A stretch of 25,182 nt of DNA from a virus, in the IMG/VR virus record IMGVR_UViG_3300029263_000287, positions 1-25,182 of that record; one strand, written 5' to 3'. The notes under the pieces are model-generated. The model saw only the letters and a list, made by a program, of their open reading frames with translations. It searched no databases and was not told where the DNA came from. Position numbers and translations under genes: made by a program. Position 1 is the stretch's first letter. Each line of letters begins with the position of its first letter. Positions 8,322 through 16,997 of this stretch are shown piece by piece.

Positions 8322-11300
8322 TATAAACGATCTTATGAATGCATTGCGAAAAGCAGATTCTGCTGGTAATGAAGCAGATGCTAAAGCATTAGCAGCAATG
8401 ATACGAAGGGAAACTTCTAACCAATCTGTTATAGAGGAAGAGGAAGAGGAAGTTGTTCCTGTTGTTCAAGATAGGGGTTTAACTAATACAAATGAAGACG
8501 AAGGTGTCTTTCAAGAAACGTTAGAAGGTATTGGTTCAGGTGCAACTAAAGTAATTCAAGGAATTGGAGAACTCGTTGTCACCCCCGTAGACTTAGCATT
8601 TGATACAAACCTATCATCTAAAGTAACAGAAGCAGGAGAAGCAGTTAGAGATTATGCTGGGTTAGATCCGGTTGGGTTTCTTCCAGCAGTGGCAGAAGTT
8701 ATAACACAATTTGTTCTCCCTGCTGGTAAAGCAGCAAACGTTACAAATAAAGTTTTTAAAGCAAAAAGGGCAGCTAAAGGAATAACAACTCCTTTAACTA
8801 AAGCAGAACGTTTTAGTTTGTCTGCTAAACAAATAGCCGCTGCTGGGTTAGCTGATTTAGTAGTTTCAACAGATGGAACTACAACTATTGGAGACTTCTT
8901 TGAAGGGGGACCCACTCAAACAGATCAAACAGTAGGTTTAGAAGGGCGGTCCGAAGCGTTAAGAAGACTATCCAATAGAGTAAAACTTGGAGTAGAAGCG
9001 ACTGGTGCTGGGGTAATAGCAGAAACAGCCTTAAGAGGATTGGGCGCAATAGGTAGTGCTGGTGCTCAAACTCAAGCTGGGCAAGGAATAATTAAATCTA
9101 CTTTAAAATATCCTAAACAATTAGTTGACAATGTAAGATCTCTTGAAGAGCGCCGTTTGTTTGCAACGCCAGGTTCAGCAGAAGAATTAAGTAAAGGTCA
9201 AAAACTTTTTACAGATATACTTGCAACCACAAGATACCGATCTTTTTTACCAGACAGAATTGCAACGGAACGTTTGCTAAGTTCTTCTCGCATTCAACCT
9301 GATGTAAAAAAAGCCGAAGTGCTTCTTAATAGGGTAGAAAAAGGTATTGATTCGTCCTTAAAAAAATTACCTAAAGGAGAAAGCAAACTAAGAAGATCAG
9401 AAATTTTAAATAAAATGGATGATTATCTTACCGCAGAAAAAAGTCTTAAACCAAGAATTTTAAATGATATTCCAAAATTAATTAGAGATGATTTAAAAGC
9501 GATGAGATTTCATATAGATGATTTAAGTGCAAAAATTAAAAATAGTAATTTTTTAAAAGACAACGATTTTATAAATAAAAATACAAATAAAAGTATTAAA
9601 GATACTATTCAGGATAATGTATCAACTTATTTGAAACGGCGTTATCGAATTTTTGAAGATGCTAAGTATGTTCCAGATGCACAAACATTAAAAATTGCAG
9701 ACGATTTTTTTAAAACAAATAAAAGTGCTGTAGAAAGTGAACTAACAAAAGCTGTAAGAACACAAAACATAACAGATATACCTCAGTACCTTGCAGATAT
9801 AGGAGGTACAGTAAGGTTTGATAAAATACGTATAACAGGGGAAGTTTCTGACACTGCTGCAAGATTAGCTAGAGAAAATTATCTTCAAAGATTTAAAATT
9901 AAAAACAGAAGATCACCGTTATCGGGTGGCAGAGTTGCTACTGAAAAATTAAACACAAAAATGTTTATCGAAAGAGAAAATGTACCTAAAGAATTAAGAA
10001 AACTTTTAGGAGAGATTGACGATCCAAGAGAAGCATATCTTGGAACAGTTTCTGATCTTGCACAGTTCACTGCTGTGGATGATTTTTTTGGAAAGGTTAA
10101 AAATTTAGCTGATAACGATGAAGGGTTTGGAAAGTTTTTTATTAATCCAAACAAATTGCAAGAGGCTCAATTAAAACAGATGGTGGATTCAGGGCAATAC
10201 GTTCAACTTGGTTCAGGAAATGGGAGAAGCACTCTACTAGGAGAGGGTGCAAAAGAAGGGGTAGAAGAAACTTTAAACACTTCTGGTTGGGGAAGTCTTT
10301 ATGGATACGTTGTGCCTGAAAGAGTTTACAAGGACCTGACTAATCAAATTATAGGAGAAGATAATGTTCTTGGTCAATTAGGTCTAGGAGCTATGGGTGG
10401 ATTACTTAGACTTAAAGGTGTTTCTCAATACGGAAAAACAATACTATCTCCTATAACTCAAATCAGAAACTTTACAACGGCTTCTTTATTTGCATTGTCT
10501 CAAGGAAACATAGGTAAAGGAGCACATCTTAGAGACTCTTTAAGATTAGTGATGGGTGATCTTCGTTCAAAACCTACTGATCAATTATTAAAAGAGTTAG
10601 AAGACATGCAAATCCGTGGGGTTTTAGGAACTCAAACTGAAGTACGTGAAATACAGGACATGCTTTCTCAAGGGGCGGGCTATAGGCAAGAGGCACCTAA
10701 CAGCGCAATTGAAGGCCTGCTTGGAAAAAAAATTAGTGAGTTAAAGGGCGTTAAGGCAACTTCTAAAGTAATAAAAAAAGCAGAACAGCTCTACACAGGT
10801 AGTGATGATTTTTGGAAAATATACAATTATACTTTTGAACAAAACAAAATAAGAAATGCTATTGAGTCTTTAACTCCTGATCAAAAATTTAAATACTTAA
10901 CAGATAACCTTGCAGATTTTGAAAAGAAAAATTTAAAAGAAACTATAGATCAAGAAAATCTTAGTTCCATGTTATCTTCTTACGTTAGAAAAGATGGCGT
11001 TGACTCTACTCTTAATAAATTAGTAAAAGATAAAGCCGCTTCGATTGTTAGAGAAACTGTTCCAAATTATAATAAAGCCCCCGATATTATTAAGTTTGCA
11101 AGAAAACTTCCTGTTGGTAACTTTATAACTTTTCCATATGAGATTTATAGGACTGGATTTAATACTATAAAACAAGGGCTTGATGAATTGTCCTCAGAGG
11201 TTCCAGGAATTAGAAAAATTGGGATGAGAAGATTAACTGGTTTTGTATCAACTGTAGGAGTTCTTACTCCTGCTGTAGCGGCTACAGCATATCAACTTTC

Positions 11301-12543
11301 TGGTGTTAGCAGGGAAGAGATGAAAGCATATCAACGTTCCTTCGGTCAAGACTGGGAAAAGAATGCTGTCTTAATCCCTAACCCACTTAAGCCAAGGTCT
11401 GAAGATGGTTCCTTAGAATATATAAATTGGAGTACAACTAATCCATATGACACATTAATTAGAGCAGCAAATGCCGCAATGAATGCAATAGGAACAGGAG
11501 GAAAATTAAATAAATCTGTTCCGCAAATTATGGGAGATGTTACAACTCAAGCGTTGAAAGAAACAGCAGAGCCTTTTCTTTCTCAATCAATGGTGTTTGA
11601 AGCTTTGATTGATACAACAATTAGAAAAGGGCGAACCACAAGCGGGGCAGAAGTATATAACCCTGAAGATACAGATGGTACAAAGTTTTCAAAAAGTTTT
11701 GTTCATTTGTTAGGTAGTGTGTTACCTAGTGTTGTTCCAGTAAATGTAAGTGCTGGTAAAATGGAACCTAGCAGGTTTGCCCGTGGAGTTATAGGAAAAA
11801 TTGCGCCTGATCTTATTAGCTCAAAAACTAGGACGGGATTAGAAAGAGATTTAACAGAAGAATTGTTTAGGTCCTTTTCAGGAGTCACTCCTTTAAAATT
11901 TGATCCAGAAAAAGGTTTAAAGTATAAAGCGTTTGAACTTTCACGAGCACAAGTAAACAGTAAAAAAATATTTAACAAAGTTACTAAAAATGCTAACGCA
12001 ACACCAGCTTCTTTTCTTAAAGCATACACTAAAGCCAATGAAGCAAAGTTTAGAGTTGATCAAGAATACTATCAAGTAATTCAAGATCTTAAAACGTTAG
12101 GATATAAAGACACTGACATAAGAAAAGTGTTTAAAAGAAATAGTATCGGTGGAATAAATGGTATTATGAGAGGCAGGTTTGAACCTTTTGTAATAAATAA
12201 AAATCATTACAGAAATATGCAGGACGTAGGGACAAGAAATATATTTCCTAGAACAGAAATTAATAACACATATCAACAACTTAGACAGTTGCGTTTTGAA
12301 GAGCCGCAAGAGGAGCCACAAGAAGAGTATTCTTTGTCTACCCCTAAAGAACAAGTTGTTGAAGCACCTCAAGTACAAGTAGCTGAGACCCCTGTCGTTG
12401 AAAGTAATATACAACCAAGTGCAATACAAAACATTGACACCTCTGGTGCAGTCAATACAGCTAATGTCTCTCCAGAACTACTAGGTGACGATCCATTTTC
12501 TCAAGCAGCTAATGCTCAGATAGCTAGACGACTCAACGCTTAA
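8314..12543 (+). CDS. very large internal virion (ejection) protein candidate, 1409 aa
   Basis: This is the largest gene in the window. It begins NDLMNALRKADSAGNEADAKALA, a short helical motif common at the start of large phage virion proteins. An acidic run (EEEEEEVVP) lies near residue 45. Hydrophobic amphipathic segments follow at about 70-130 (VTPVDLAF, GFLPAVAEVITQFVLPAG), then long Lys/Asp-rich helical regions at about 270-600. A block at about 705-735 (GKTILSPITQIRNFTTASLF, then ALSQGNIGKG) is shared, as I recall, by large polyvalent-type marine phage proteins. The C-terminal 80 residues are Pro/Glu/Val-rich and probably disordered. I see no lysozyme/transglycosylase catalytic motif and no RNA polymerase motif. 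Size and last position in the virion cluster fit a T7 gp16-like DNA ejection protein, by inference. It overlaps the previous gene by 8 bases (ATGGCTGA), and its stop overlaps the stop of the convergent polymerase gene. Confidence 0.6.
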   Translation: MADINDLMNALRKADSAGNEADAKALAAMIRRETSNQSVIEEEEEEVVPVVQDRGLTNTNEDEGVFQETLEGIGSGATKVIQGIGELVVTPVDLAFDTNLSSKVTEAGEAVRDYAGLDPVGFLPAVAEVITQFVLPAGKAANVTNKVFKAKRAAKGITTPLTKAERFSLSAKQIAAAGLADLVVSTDGTTTIGDFFEGGPTQTDQTVGLEGRSEALRRLSNRVKLGVEATGAGVIAETALRGLGAIGSAGAQTQAGQGIIKSTLKYPKQLVDNVRSLEERRLFATPGSAEELSKGQKLFTDILATTRYRSFLPDRIATERLLSSSRIQPDVKKAEVLLNRVEKGIDSSLKKLPKGESKLRRSEILNKMDDYLTAEKSLKPRILNDIPKLIRDDLKAMRFHIDDLSAKIKNSNFLKDNDFINKNTNKSIKDTIQDNVSTYLKRRYRIFEDAKYVPDAQTLKIADDFFKTNKSAVESELTKAVRTQNITDIPQYLADIGGTVRFDKIRITGEVSDTAARLARENYLQRFKIKNRRSPLSGGRVATEKLNTKMFIERENVPKELRKLLGEIDDPREAYLGTVSDLAQFTAVDDFFGKVKNLADNDEGFGKFFINPNKLQEAQLKQMVDSGQYVQLGSGNGRSTLLGEGAKEGVEETLNTSGWGSLYGYVVPERVYKDLTNQIIGEDNVLGQLGLGAMGGLLRLKGVSQYGKTILSPITQIRNFTTASLFALSQGNIGKGAHLRDSLRLVMGDLRSKPTDQLLKELEDMQIRGVLGTQTEVREIQDMLSQGAGYRQEAPNSAIEGLLGKKISELKGVKATSKVIKKAEQLYTGSDDFWKIYNYTFEQNKIRNAIESLTPDQKFKYLTDNLADFEKKNLKETIDQENLSSMLSSYVRKDGVDSTLNKLVKDKAASIVRETVPNYNKAPDIIKFARKLPVGNFITFPYEIYRTGFNTIKQGLDELSSEVPGIRKIGMRRLTGFVSTVGVLTPAVAATAYQLSGVSREEMKAYQRSFGQDWEKNAVLIPNPLKPRSEDGSLEYINWSTTNPYDTLIRAANAAMNAIGTGGKLNKSVPQIMGDVTTQALKETAEPFLSQSMVFEALIDTTIRKGRTTSGAEVYNPEDTDGTKFSKSFVHLLGSVLPSVVPVNVSAGKMEPSRFARGVIGKIAPDLISSKTRTGLERDLTEELFRSFSGVTPLKFDPEKGLKYKAFELSRAQVNSKKIFNKVTKNANATPASFLKAYTKANEAKFRVDQEYYQVIQDLKTLGYKDTDIRKVFKRNSIGGINGIMRGRFEPFVINKNHYRNMQDVGTRNIFPRTEINNTYQQLRQLRFEEPQEEPQEEYSLSTPKEQVVEAPQVQVAETPVVESNIQPSAIQNIDTSGAVNTANVSPELLGDDPFSQAANAQIARRLNA

Positions 12544-14450
12544 CCAACCTCGCCCCAGTTATCCCCTAGTTCCTCGTCTACCTTAGAGGGAACCTTAAGG
12601 ATATGATCCAAGCCTGTCTCCATAATCTCCGTGATCCTCGTTGCTTGCTCCTGGTTCTCTACTGAAAAGCACAGTTCGTCATGCACCGTGAGCATTGGAA
12701 CAAGGCCCTCCTTATGGCAGTCCGCCATTGCCTTCTTAGTTTGGTCAGCAGCACTGCCCTGTATGAGTTTGTTCAGAGCCTTGTAAGTAAAGGCGCGTCT
12801 CAAGTTCATACCGTATTCTTTCTTGGCATCCTCAAGACTCATAGGTTTGTTGTACCCAAAGCTCTTGGGTTCCCAAAGATGAAACCTGCACTTGCGTCCC
12901 AAGAGTGTGCGAATAACGCCGTGGTTCTGTGCCTGTGAGCTTGCAATCTCCGCTAGGCCTTTAACAAAGGGAGCCTTAGTGTGGTGCGTTTCAAGTAATT
13001 CTTTTGCATCCTCCTTTGTCACAGCCAACTGGTTGGCTAACTTAGCCACGCCCATTCCGTACATAATTCCAAGGTTCACGGTCTTGGCTTCCTTACGTGT
13101 GATCCCTGCAAAGTCTGCCACCATCTGGTGTAGATCCACATCCCCTGTGTGGTACTCTTCCACAATTGTATCAACCATCGAGTGCTTGCGTGAGTCCGGT
13201 AGGCTTGCTGCAAAGTGCACCAAGAGCCTTGGTTCTTGACTTGCGTAGTCAAACGATCCCCACTTGCATCCCTCATCAGGAATAAACAAGCCTCGGATTA
13301 GTTTCTTAATAACAGGATCTCGTGCAGGGATTTGCTGTAAGTTAGGGTTGGAGCTAGAAAATCTCCCCGTTACAGTTCCTCCGTCATCGGACCTTAGTTG
13401 GTGGAACTCCGCATGTATCTTGCCCTTGTGCTCATGACGCAAGATGCTGTCAATGAATGTACTGTCTGCTTTGTCCGCCTCACGCAGTTTAACGATCGCC
13501 TGGGCCACTTCGTGTGGATGGGAGGACAGGTACTGCTTGGTAAAGGATGGTGCCCCTGCTTCCGTCTTAGGATACTGTAGGTTCAACGATTCAAACACAG
13601 TCTTAACTGACGACCCTGCCCACGGTTCTATGGCTATTCCAGTCTTGTCTTTGATAAACGCACGTAGCTCCTTGGTTCTAACTTGTAATTGTTTCTTTGC
13701 TACATCTGCCTGGTCAATGTCTACTCGAACACCTCTCTGTTTCATCTTCACCATCAAGGGTATCAGGCTTGTTTCTAATTCCCACACGTTCCAGAGTTCC
13801 TGCTTGTCTAGTTCAATCCGCAATCGCTCCCATAACTTGAGCGTCATCACGGCGTCTTGCTCGGCATAGGCTCCAACCTTTGAGGGTGGTAGGATCCACA
13901 TGTCTGCCTTTGGATCGATGCCCCAGTCCTTTGCTGTTGCTCGAAGCAGCCGCTCGTCTTTCCGCATGTCTATCCAATCACGACCTAAGTTGTTTAGGCT
14001 GTAGGAAAATCTGTTCTCGTCAACGATAGCCCCTGTTACCATTGTATCAATGATCCGACCTTGTATATCAACGCCCTCCGCACTTAGCCAACCCGCATCG
14101 TAGGTCGCATTGTGCATGATCTTATCTATGTGGGGTGTTGCCATCTGCTTCTTGAACCATTTCATCGTAACCTTTGGATCTAGGTTGTGTCCGTTCTGGT
14201 GCCGGATAGGAAAGTACCCATAGTAATCCCCTGCTGCAACAGCGATGCCAACTATAAACCCATCGTTCCTTGCCCACCCTGGGCCAAACTTCTTTAGGTT
14301 GGGGTCGCATGTCTCAAGGTCCACGGCTATTTGTTTATATCCTGTAAGGTCTGGATACTCCGTTGGTATGTTCCAATCCTTGTCAATAATATCTATATCC
14401 ATGCGCTCAAGAAAGTTTATTGTACTCTTGTCTTTACGGTCTCTTGCCAT
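12540..14450 (-). CDS. polA: family A DNA polymerase with 3'-5' exonuclease domain
   Basis: This is the replicative polymerase of the phage, 636 residues. The proofreading domain shows Exo I (AVDLETCD, residues 42-49), Exo II (HNATYDAG, 113-120) and Exo III (YAEQD, 195-199). The polymerase domain shows TGRFSSSNPNLQQIP (361-375), motif A FDYASQEPRLLVHFA (400-414), motif B RKEAKTVNLGIMYGMG (452-467) and motif C VHDELCFSV (589-597). All catalytic acids are present (D401 in motif A, D591 in motif C). The residue matching E. coli Pol I Phe762 is Leu460. I chose the ATG at 14450, three bases beyond the upstream methyltransferase stop; an ATG at 14462 is an alternative. A longer frame reaches 14579 but would overlap that gene by over 120 bases. 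There is no 5' nuclease domain. It is the last gene of the replication operon. Confidence 0.95.
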   Translation of the reverse strand: MARDRKDKSTINFLERMDIDIIDKDWNIPTEYPDLTGYKQIAVDLETCDPNLKKFGPGWARNDGFIVGIAVAAGDYYGYFPIRHQNGHNLDPKVTMKWFKKQMATPHIDKIMHNATYDAGWLSAEGVDIQGRIIDTMVTGAIVDENRFSYSLNNLGRDWIDMRKDERLLRATAKDWGIDPKADMWILPPSKVGAYAEQDAVMTLKLWERLRIELDKQELWNVWELETSLIPLMVKMKQRGVRVDIDQADVAKKQLQVRTKELRAFIKDKTGIAIEPWAGSSVKTVFESLNLQYPKTEAGAPSFTKQYLSSHPHEVAQAIVKLREADKADSTFIDSILRHEHKGKIHAEFHQLRSDDGGTVTGRFSSSNPNLQQIPARDPVIKKLIRGLFIPDEGCKWGSFDYASQEPRLLVHFAASLPDSRKHSMVDTIVEEYHTGDVDLHQMVADFAGITRKEAKTVNLGIMYGMGVAKLANQLAVTKEDAKELLETHHTKAPFVKGLAEIASSQAQNHGVIRTLLGRKCRFHLWEPKSFGYNKPMSLEDAKKEYGMNLRRAFTYKALNKLIQGSAADQTKKAMADCHKEGLVPMLTVHDELCFSVENQEQATRITEIMETGLDHILKVPSKVDEELGDNWGEVG

Positions 14451-14452
14451 AA

Positions 14453-14989
14453 TTATATCCATCCAATTTGAGGTGGTTTTGTTGAACCAGTTTCCCATAC
14501 AAACCAAGCAAGACACATCATGCCGCCCTTGTATGACTGACCATCTTTTAACAACGATAGTCTTCTTGAAAATACCCACACCCTAGCTGGTGGGTGACGT
14601 TGAAAGAACTCTTCTCTAGCAACGCCCTCCAAGAATGTTATTTTTAAAAGTAGGGCAGTTTTATATCTAGCTATTGATTGAGCATGTTCTGCCATCATTA
14701 AGGACATTTTTGCATAAGGTGGATTGGTAATTATATTATCTCTTTTCTCACGCTCAAATAAAAAATCTCTTTTAGAAATACCGTAACCACGGTCAACAAG
14801 ATCAGAACTTTCTACATTATAACCACGTTCTATTAACCTTTTGCTGATGTGACCTTCACCACAACACGGTTCAAATATATTCCCTTTAAAAGATTCAACA
14901 GACAACAAAGCGTCCGTCGCCTCTGGAGGCGTGGCATAATAGTCATCCTTCTGCCTATCGCCACGCACATTAAACCCAACTGTCTTCAT
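14453..14989 (-). CDS. DNA N6-adenine methyltransferase-like protein, 178 aa
   Basis: The protein has the compact class I methyltransferase layout of phage orphan adenine methylases. An N-terminal DDYYATPPEATDAL segment (about residues 15-28) is followed by the SAM-binding loop EPCCGEGHIS (40-49) and then an acidic strand end SSDLVD (61-66). The catalytic motif NPPY is at 89-92. The size leaves little room for a separate target-recognition domain, so specificity cannot be read. I prefer the ATG at 14989, 19 bases after the upstream stop, because residues before it in the longer frame (to 15040) overlap the preceding gene and lack family character. No restriction endonuclease is nearby, so protection of phage DNA or regulation is more likely than a restriction-modification system. 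It is directly upstream of the polymerase in the same operon. Confidence 0.8.
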   Translation of the reverse strand: MKTVGFNVRGDRQKDDYYATPPEATDALLSVESFKGNIFEPCCGEGHISKRLIERGYNVESSDLVDRGYGISKRDFLFEREKRDNIITNPPYAKMSLMMAEHAQSIARYKTALLLKITFLEGVAREEFFQRHPPARVWVFSRRLSLLKDGQSYKGGMMCLAWFVWETGSTKPPQIGWI

Positions 14990-15008
14990 TGCTATTTCAA
15001 CACTCAAT

Positions 15009-15263
15009 TTAATCTTCCCCACCCAGTGCAGCGTAGCCACAGATGTCTACCCAACTGTCCTCGTGTTCTGGTGTCTCGATCAAACGTGACACCTTTAATT
15101 GCACCAGGCATAAATACACCTGGTCAACTGTTATGTCTTGATCAAGGATCACCGACCATAGCCTTGCCACACGCATGTGATTCGTGGTTGCATCTCCATA
15201 ATCCTTGGCTCTGGGACCATTGATGTAGCCCTCTGCTTTTTGTAGTATCTCTTCTCGTTTCAT
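15009..15263 (-). CDS. DUF6378-like small phage protein, 84 aa
   Basis: The sequence follows a pattern I recall from the phage DUF6378 family. It has an N-terminal helix with the RAKDYGDATTNHMRVARLW block (residues about 18-36), then an acidic ITVDQV turn. A helix containing LKVSRLIE is followed by the C-terminal HEDSWVDICGYAAL (about 67-80). The conserved Asp/His residues and the general layout recall MazG-like all-alpha pyrophosphatases, but I cannot confirm metal-binding residues, so function is open. The start overlaps the helicase stop by four bases (ATGA), which indicates translational coupling. It lies in the replication operon, so a nucleotide-pool or replication-linked task is plausible. 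Confidence 0.65.
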   Translation of the reverse strand: MKREEILQKAEGYINGPRAKDYGDATTNHMRVARLWSVILDQDITVDQVYLCLVQLKVSRLIETPEHEDSWVDICGYAALGGED

Positions 15264-16789
15264 ATTTCATACCTGTATTTCTTGATTGATTCTAAAATGT
15301 GTAAGTTCTTCTTGGTTCTCGTAACGCCCACATAAAACGCACGATGCTCATCGTCTGGATGCATACTCTCAGTGCAAGCCTTCGTTGATCCCGTATAAAC
15401 TAAACAGTTGTCATCCTCCCCACCCTTCATCGCATGAAACGTGGACAACTTAATGCGAGGCGTATCCATAATACTCTCCCCTGATTCCTCAATAACCTCA
15501 ATGTATAACCTATCATTTCTGCCCAAGTTCATTATAGAAAAACAACTACGATCTATCGGTGCCTTCATCCCATACTCCCGAACCAAATCGTTATAGCTTA
15601 ACGAACCATCTTCCGGTGCTGCTTCCAACAAGGTGCTCGAACCTCGCTTCACAACTGCGCTGTCCCCCTGCTTGGGTACATTCTTATATAGGTTCTTAAT
15701 TAAATAAACCCCGACGCGCTCACCATTCTGCAATCGACGCCATATCTCTATGCCCTCCGCTACCTCTGGCTTTATACTAGGCCTTCCTTTTATGCTGTAC
15801 AAAAACCCGAAGCTCCTAATTTGGTCAGCGAAGTCTGATACGTAGCTGTTGGTTCGAGCCATGATGGTCCACGAACCTGTATCCAAAGGTACACTTGCAA
15901 GACTGTTGTGCCAAGTAACCGAGCCTTGTTCTTTAGCTGGAGAAAACTCCTTAACCTTCCTGGTATGAATGCGTTTAACAATACGCTTGGAAAGATTAAA
16001 CACTTCCACAGGCATTCGATAAGACTTAGTAAGGATCTCCACTGTGTCAGAGACTTCCAAGAACTCGTTTACATCAACCCCTGTCCACCGATGGATTGCT
16101 TGGTCGTCATCCCCTGCAAGATAAACCTTCTCCGCTCTCTTGGACATGATATTAACCATCTCCCACTGCACTGGCGTTAAGTCTTGTGCCTCGTCAACGA
16201 TTAATAGATCCAAGTAAGGTGGTTCAGCTATCTCAATATACTTCTCTATGAAGTCTGCAAAGTCTACCTTCTGCATCTTACTCTTATATTCTTGCAATTG
16301 TTGCTCAACCTGTTGCAATTTAGCAAACCAAATTGTATAATTCGCCGCTTCATTATATTCCTGTTGCAGCGGTATCCTCCTTGATCGAGCACGCGCCACC
16401 ATATCAAGATACGTCTTTCCCGATCCTCCAATATGAACTTGAGGTAATCCATCATCAGGAGACACCCCGTCCCTACTATCTATAAGAATGCCCAACAAAC
16501 TTCCGAGTTCCTTGTAGTCTTTTGCCTTCATCAGATCGTCTGACTGCAACCCAAGTCCCCAAAAGGCTGTGGCATGTAGCGTTTTAAAGTGGGGCAGCTC
16601 CTTCTCTGTTAAAGAAAACTTGGAGCAAGCACGTTCAATGGCTTCGGCAATCGCCTTACGTGTAAACGAAATGAAGGCAATCCTAGAAGGATTGCCCCCG
16701 TTATCCAAATACTCTTGGATAATCTCCATGAGTGTGTAAGTCTTACCGCAACCAGGTGGACCAAAGATAATAGTGCTATTCTTTATCAT
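15260..16789 (-). CDS. superfamily 1 (UvrD/Rep-like) DNA helicase
   Basis: This is an ATP-dependent 3'-5' type helicase of 509 residues. Visible motifs in order are Walker A GPPGCGKT (residues 10-17), motif Ia ISFTRKA (40-46), motif II VDEAQD (198-203), motif III AGDDDQAIHRWTG (225-237), motif IV TKSYRMP (about 255), motif V STFHAMKGGE (about 452) and motif VI YVGVTRTKKN (about 487). The protein is shorter than bacterial UvrD (about 720 aa), with reduced accessory subdomains, as usual in phages. It probably unwinds template DNA for the neighbouring polymerase. The start has GGGAG seven bases upstream and overlaps the AlpA-like gene by 14 bases, while its stop overlaps the next start by four. 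A second P-loop-like string (GGSGKT, about 121-126) lies in an insertion and is not the ATP site. Confidence 0.92.
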   Translation of the reverse strand: MIKNSTIIFGPPGCGKTYTLMEIIQEYLDNGGNPSRIAFISFTRKAIAEAIERACSKFSLTEKELPHFKTLHATAFWGLGLQSDDLMKAKDYKELGSLLGILIDSRDGVSPDDGLPQVHIGGSGKTYLDMVARARSRRIPLQQEYNEAANYTIWFAKLQQVEQQLQEYKSKMQKVDFADFIEKYIEIAEPPYLDLLIVDEAQDLTPVQWEMVNIMSKRAEKVYLAGDDDQAIHRWTGVDVNEFLEVSDTVEILTKSYRMPVEVFNLSKRIVKRIHTRKVKEFSPAKEQGSVTWHNSLASVPLDTGSWTIMARTNSYVSDFADQIRSFGFLYSIKGRPSIKPEVAEGIEIWRRLQNGERVGVYLIKNLYKNVPKQGDSAVVKRGSSTLLEAAPEDGSLSYNDLVREYGMKAPIDRSCFSIMNLGRNDRLYIEVIEESGESIMDTPRIKLSTFHAMKGGEDDNCLVYTGSTKACTESMHPDDEHRAFYVGVTRTKKNLHILESIKKYRYEI

Positions 16790-16997
16790 AGGTCTTCTCC
16801 CTTGGTCGAGAGTTTACCCAATCCTCTATCTCCATGAGCACCCACCTACTGGCAGTACGCTTGTTGGACTCATCTCCTAGCACTAAGGGTTGAGGGAAAT
16901 CCCCTGCCTTAGTCCATTTGTATATTGCTGATGTCGAGACGCCAAGCAGTGCAGCTACCTCCGACACACGCAAAAGTCGATTAGAAGGGGATGTCAT
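16776..16997 (-). CDS. AlpA/MerR-like helix-turn-helix DNA-binding protein, 73 aa
   Basis: This is a single winged-HTH domain of the AlpA/excisionase type. LLRVSEVAALLGVSTSAIYKW forms the HTH at about residues 8-28, followed by the wing AGDFPQPLVLG (about 31-41). The characteristic C-terminal SRWVLMEIEDWVNSR is at about 50-64. Such proteins act as transcription activators or as recombination directionality factors. The start is backed by GGAGG seven bases upstream. The ATG lies inside the codons for the primase C-terminus (17-base overlap), and the 3' end overlaps the helicase by 14 bases. With no integrase in the window, a regulator of phage gene expression or a replication-initiation factor is more likely than an excisionase. 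The fold call is firm; the role is inference. Confidence 0.85.
   Translation of the reverse strand: MTSPSNRLLRVSEVAALLGVSTSAIYKWTKAGDFPQPLVLGDESNKRTASRWVLMEIEDWVNSRPREKTYDKE

Noticed and set aside
12540-14450. DnaJ-like zinc-finger insertion in the polymerase, as I recall for phage HMO-2011
   Set aside because: There is no CxxCxGxG pattern between the exonuclease and polymerase domains; cysteines are few and scattered.
14453-14579. Longer N-terminus for the DNA polymerase (start at 14579)
   Set aside because: It would overlap the methyltransferase gene by over 120 bases, and the extra 43 residues have no family resemblance. The exonuclease domain follows normally from the ATG at 14450.
16410-16430. 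Second Walker A (GGSGKT) in the UvrD-like helicase
   Set aside because: It sits in an insertion between motifs Ia and II, lacks the full GxxxxGK[ST] context, and the true P-loop GPPGCGKT is present at the N-terminus.
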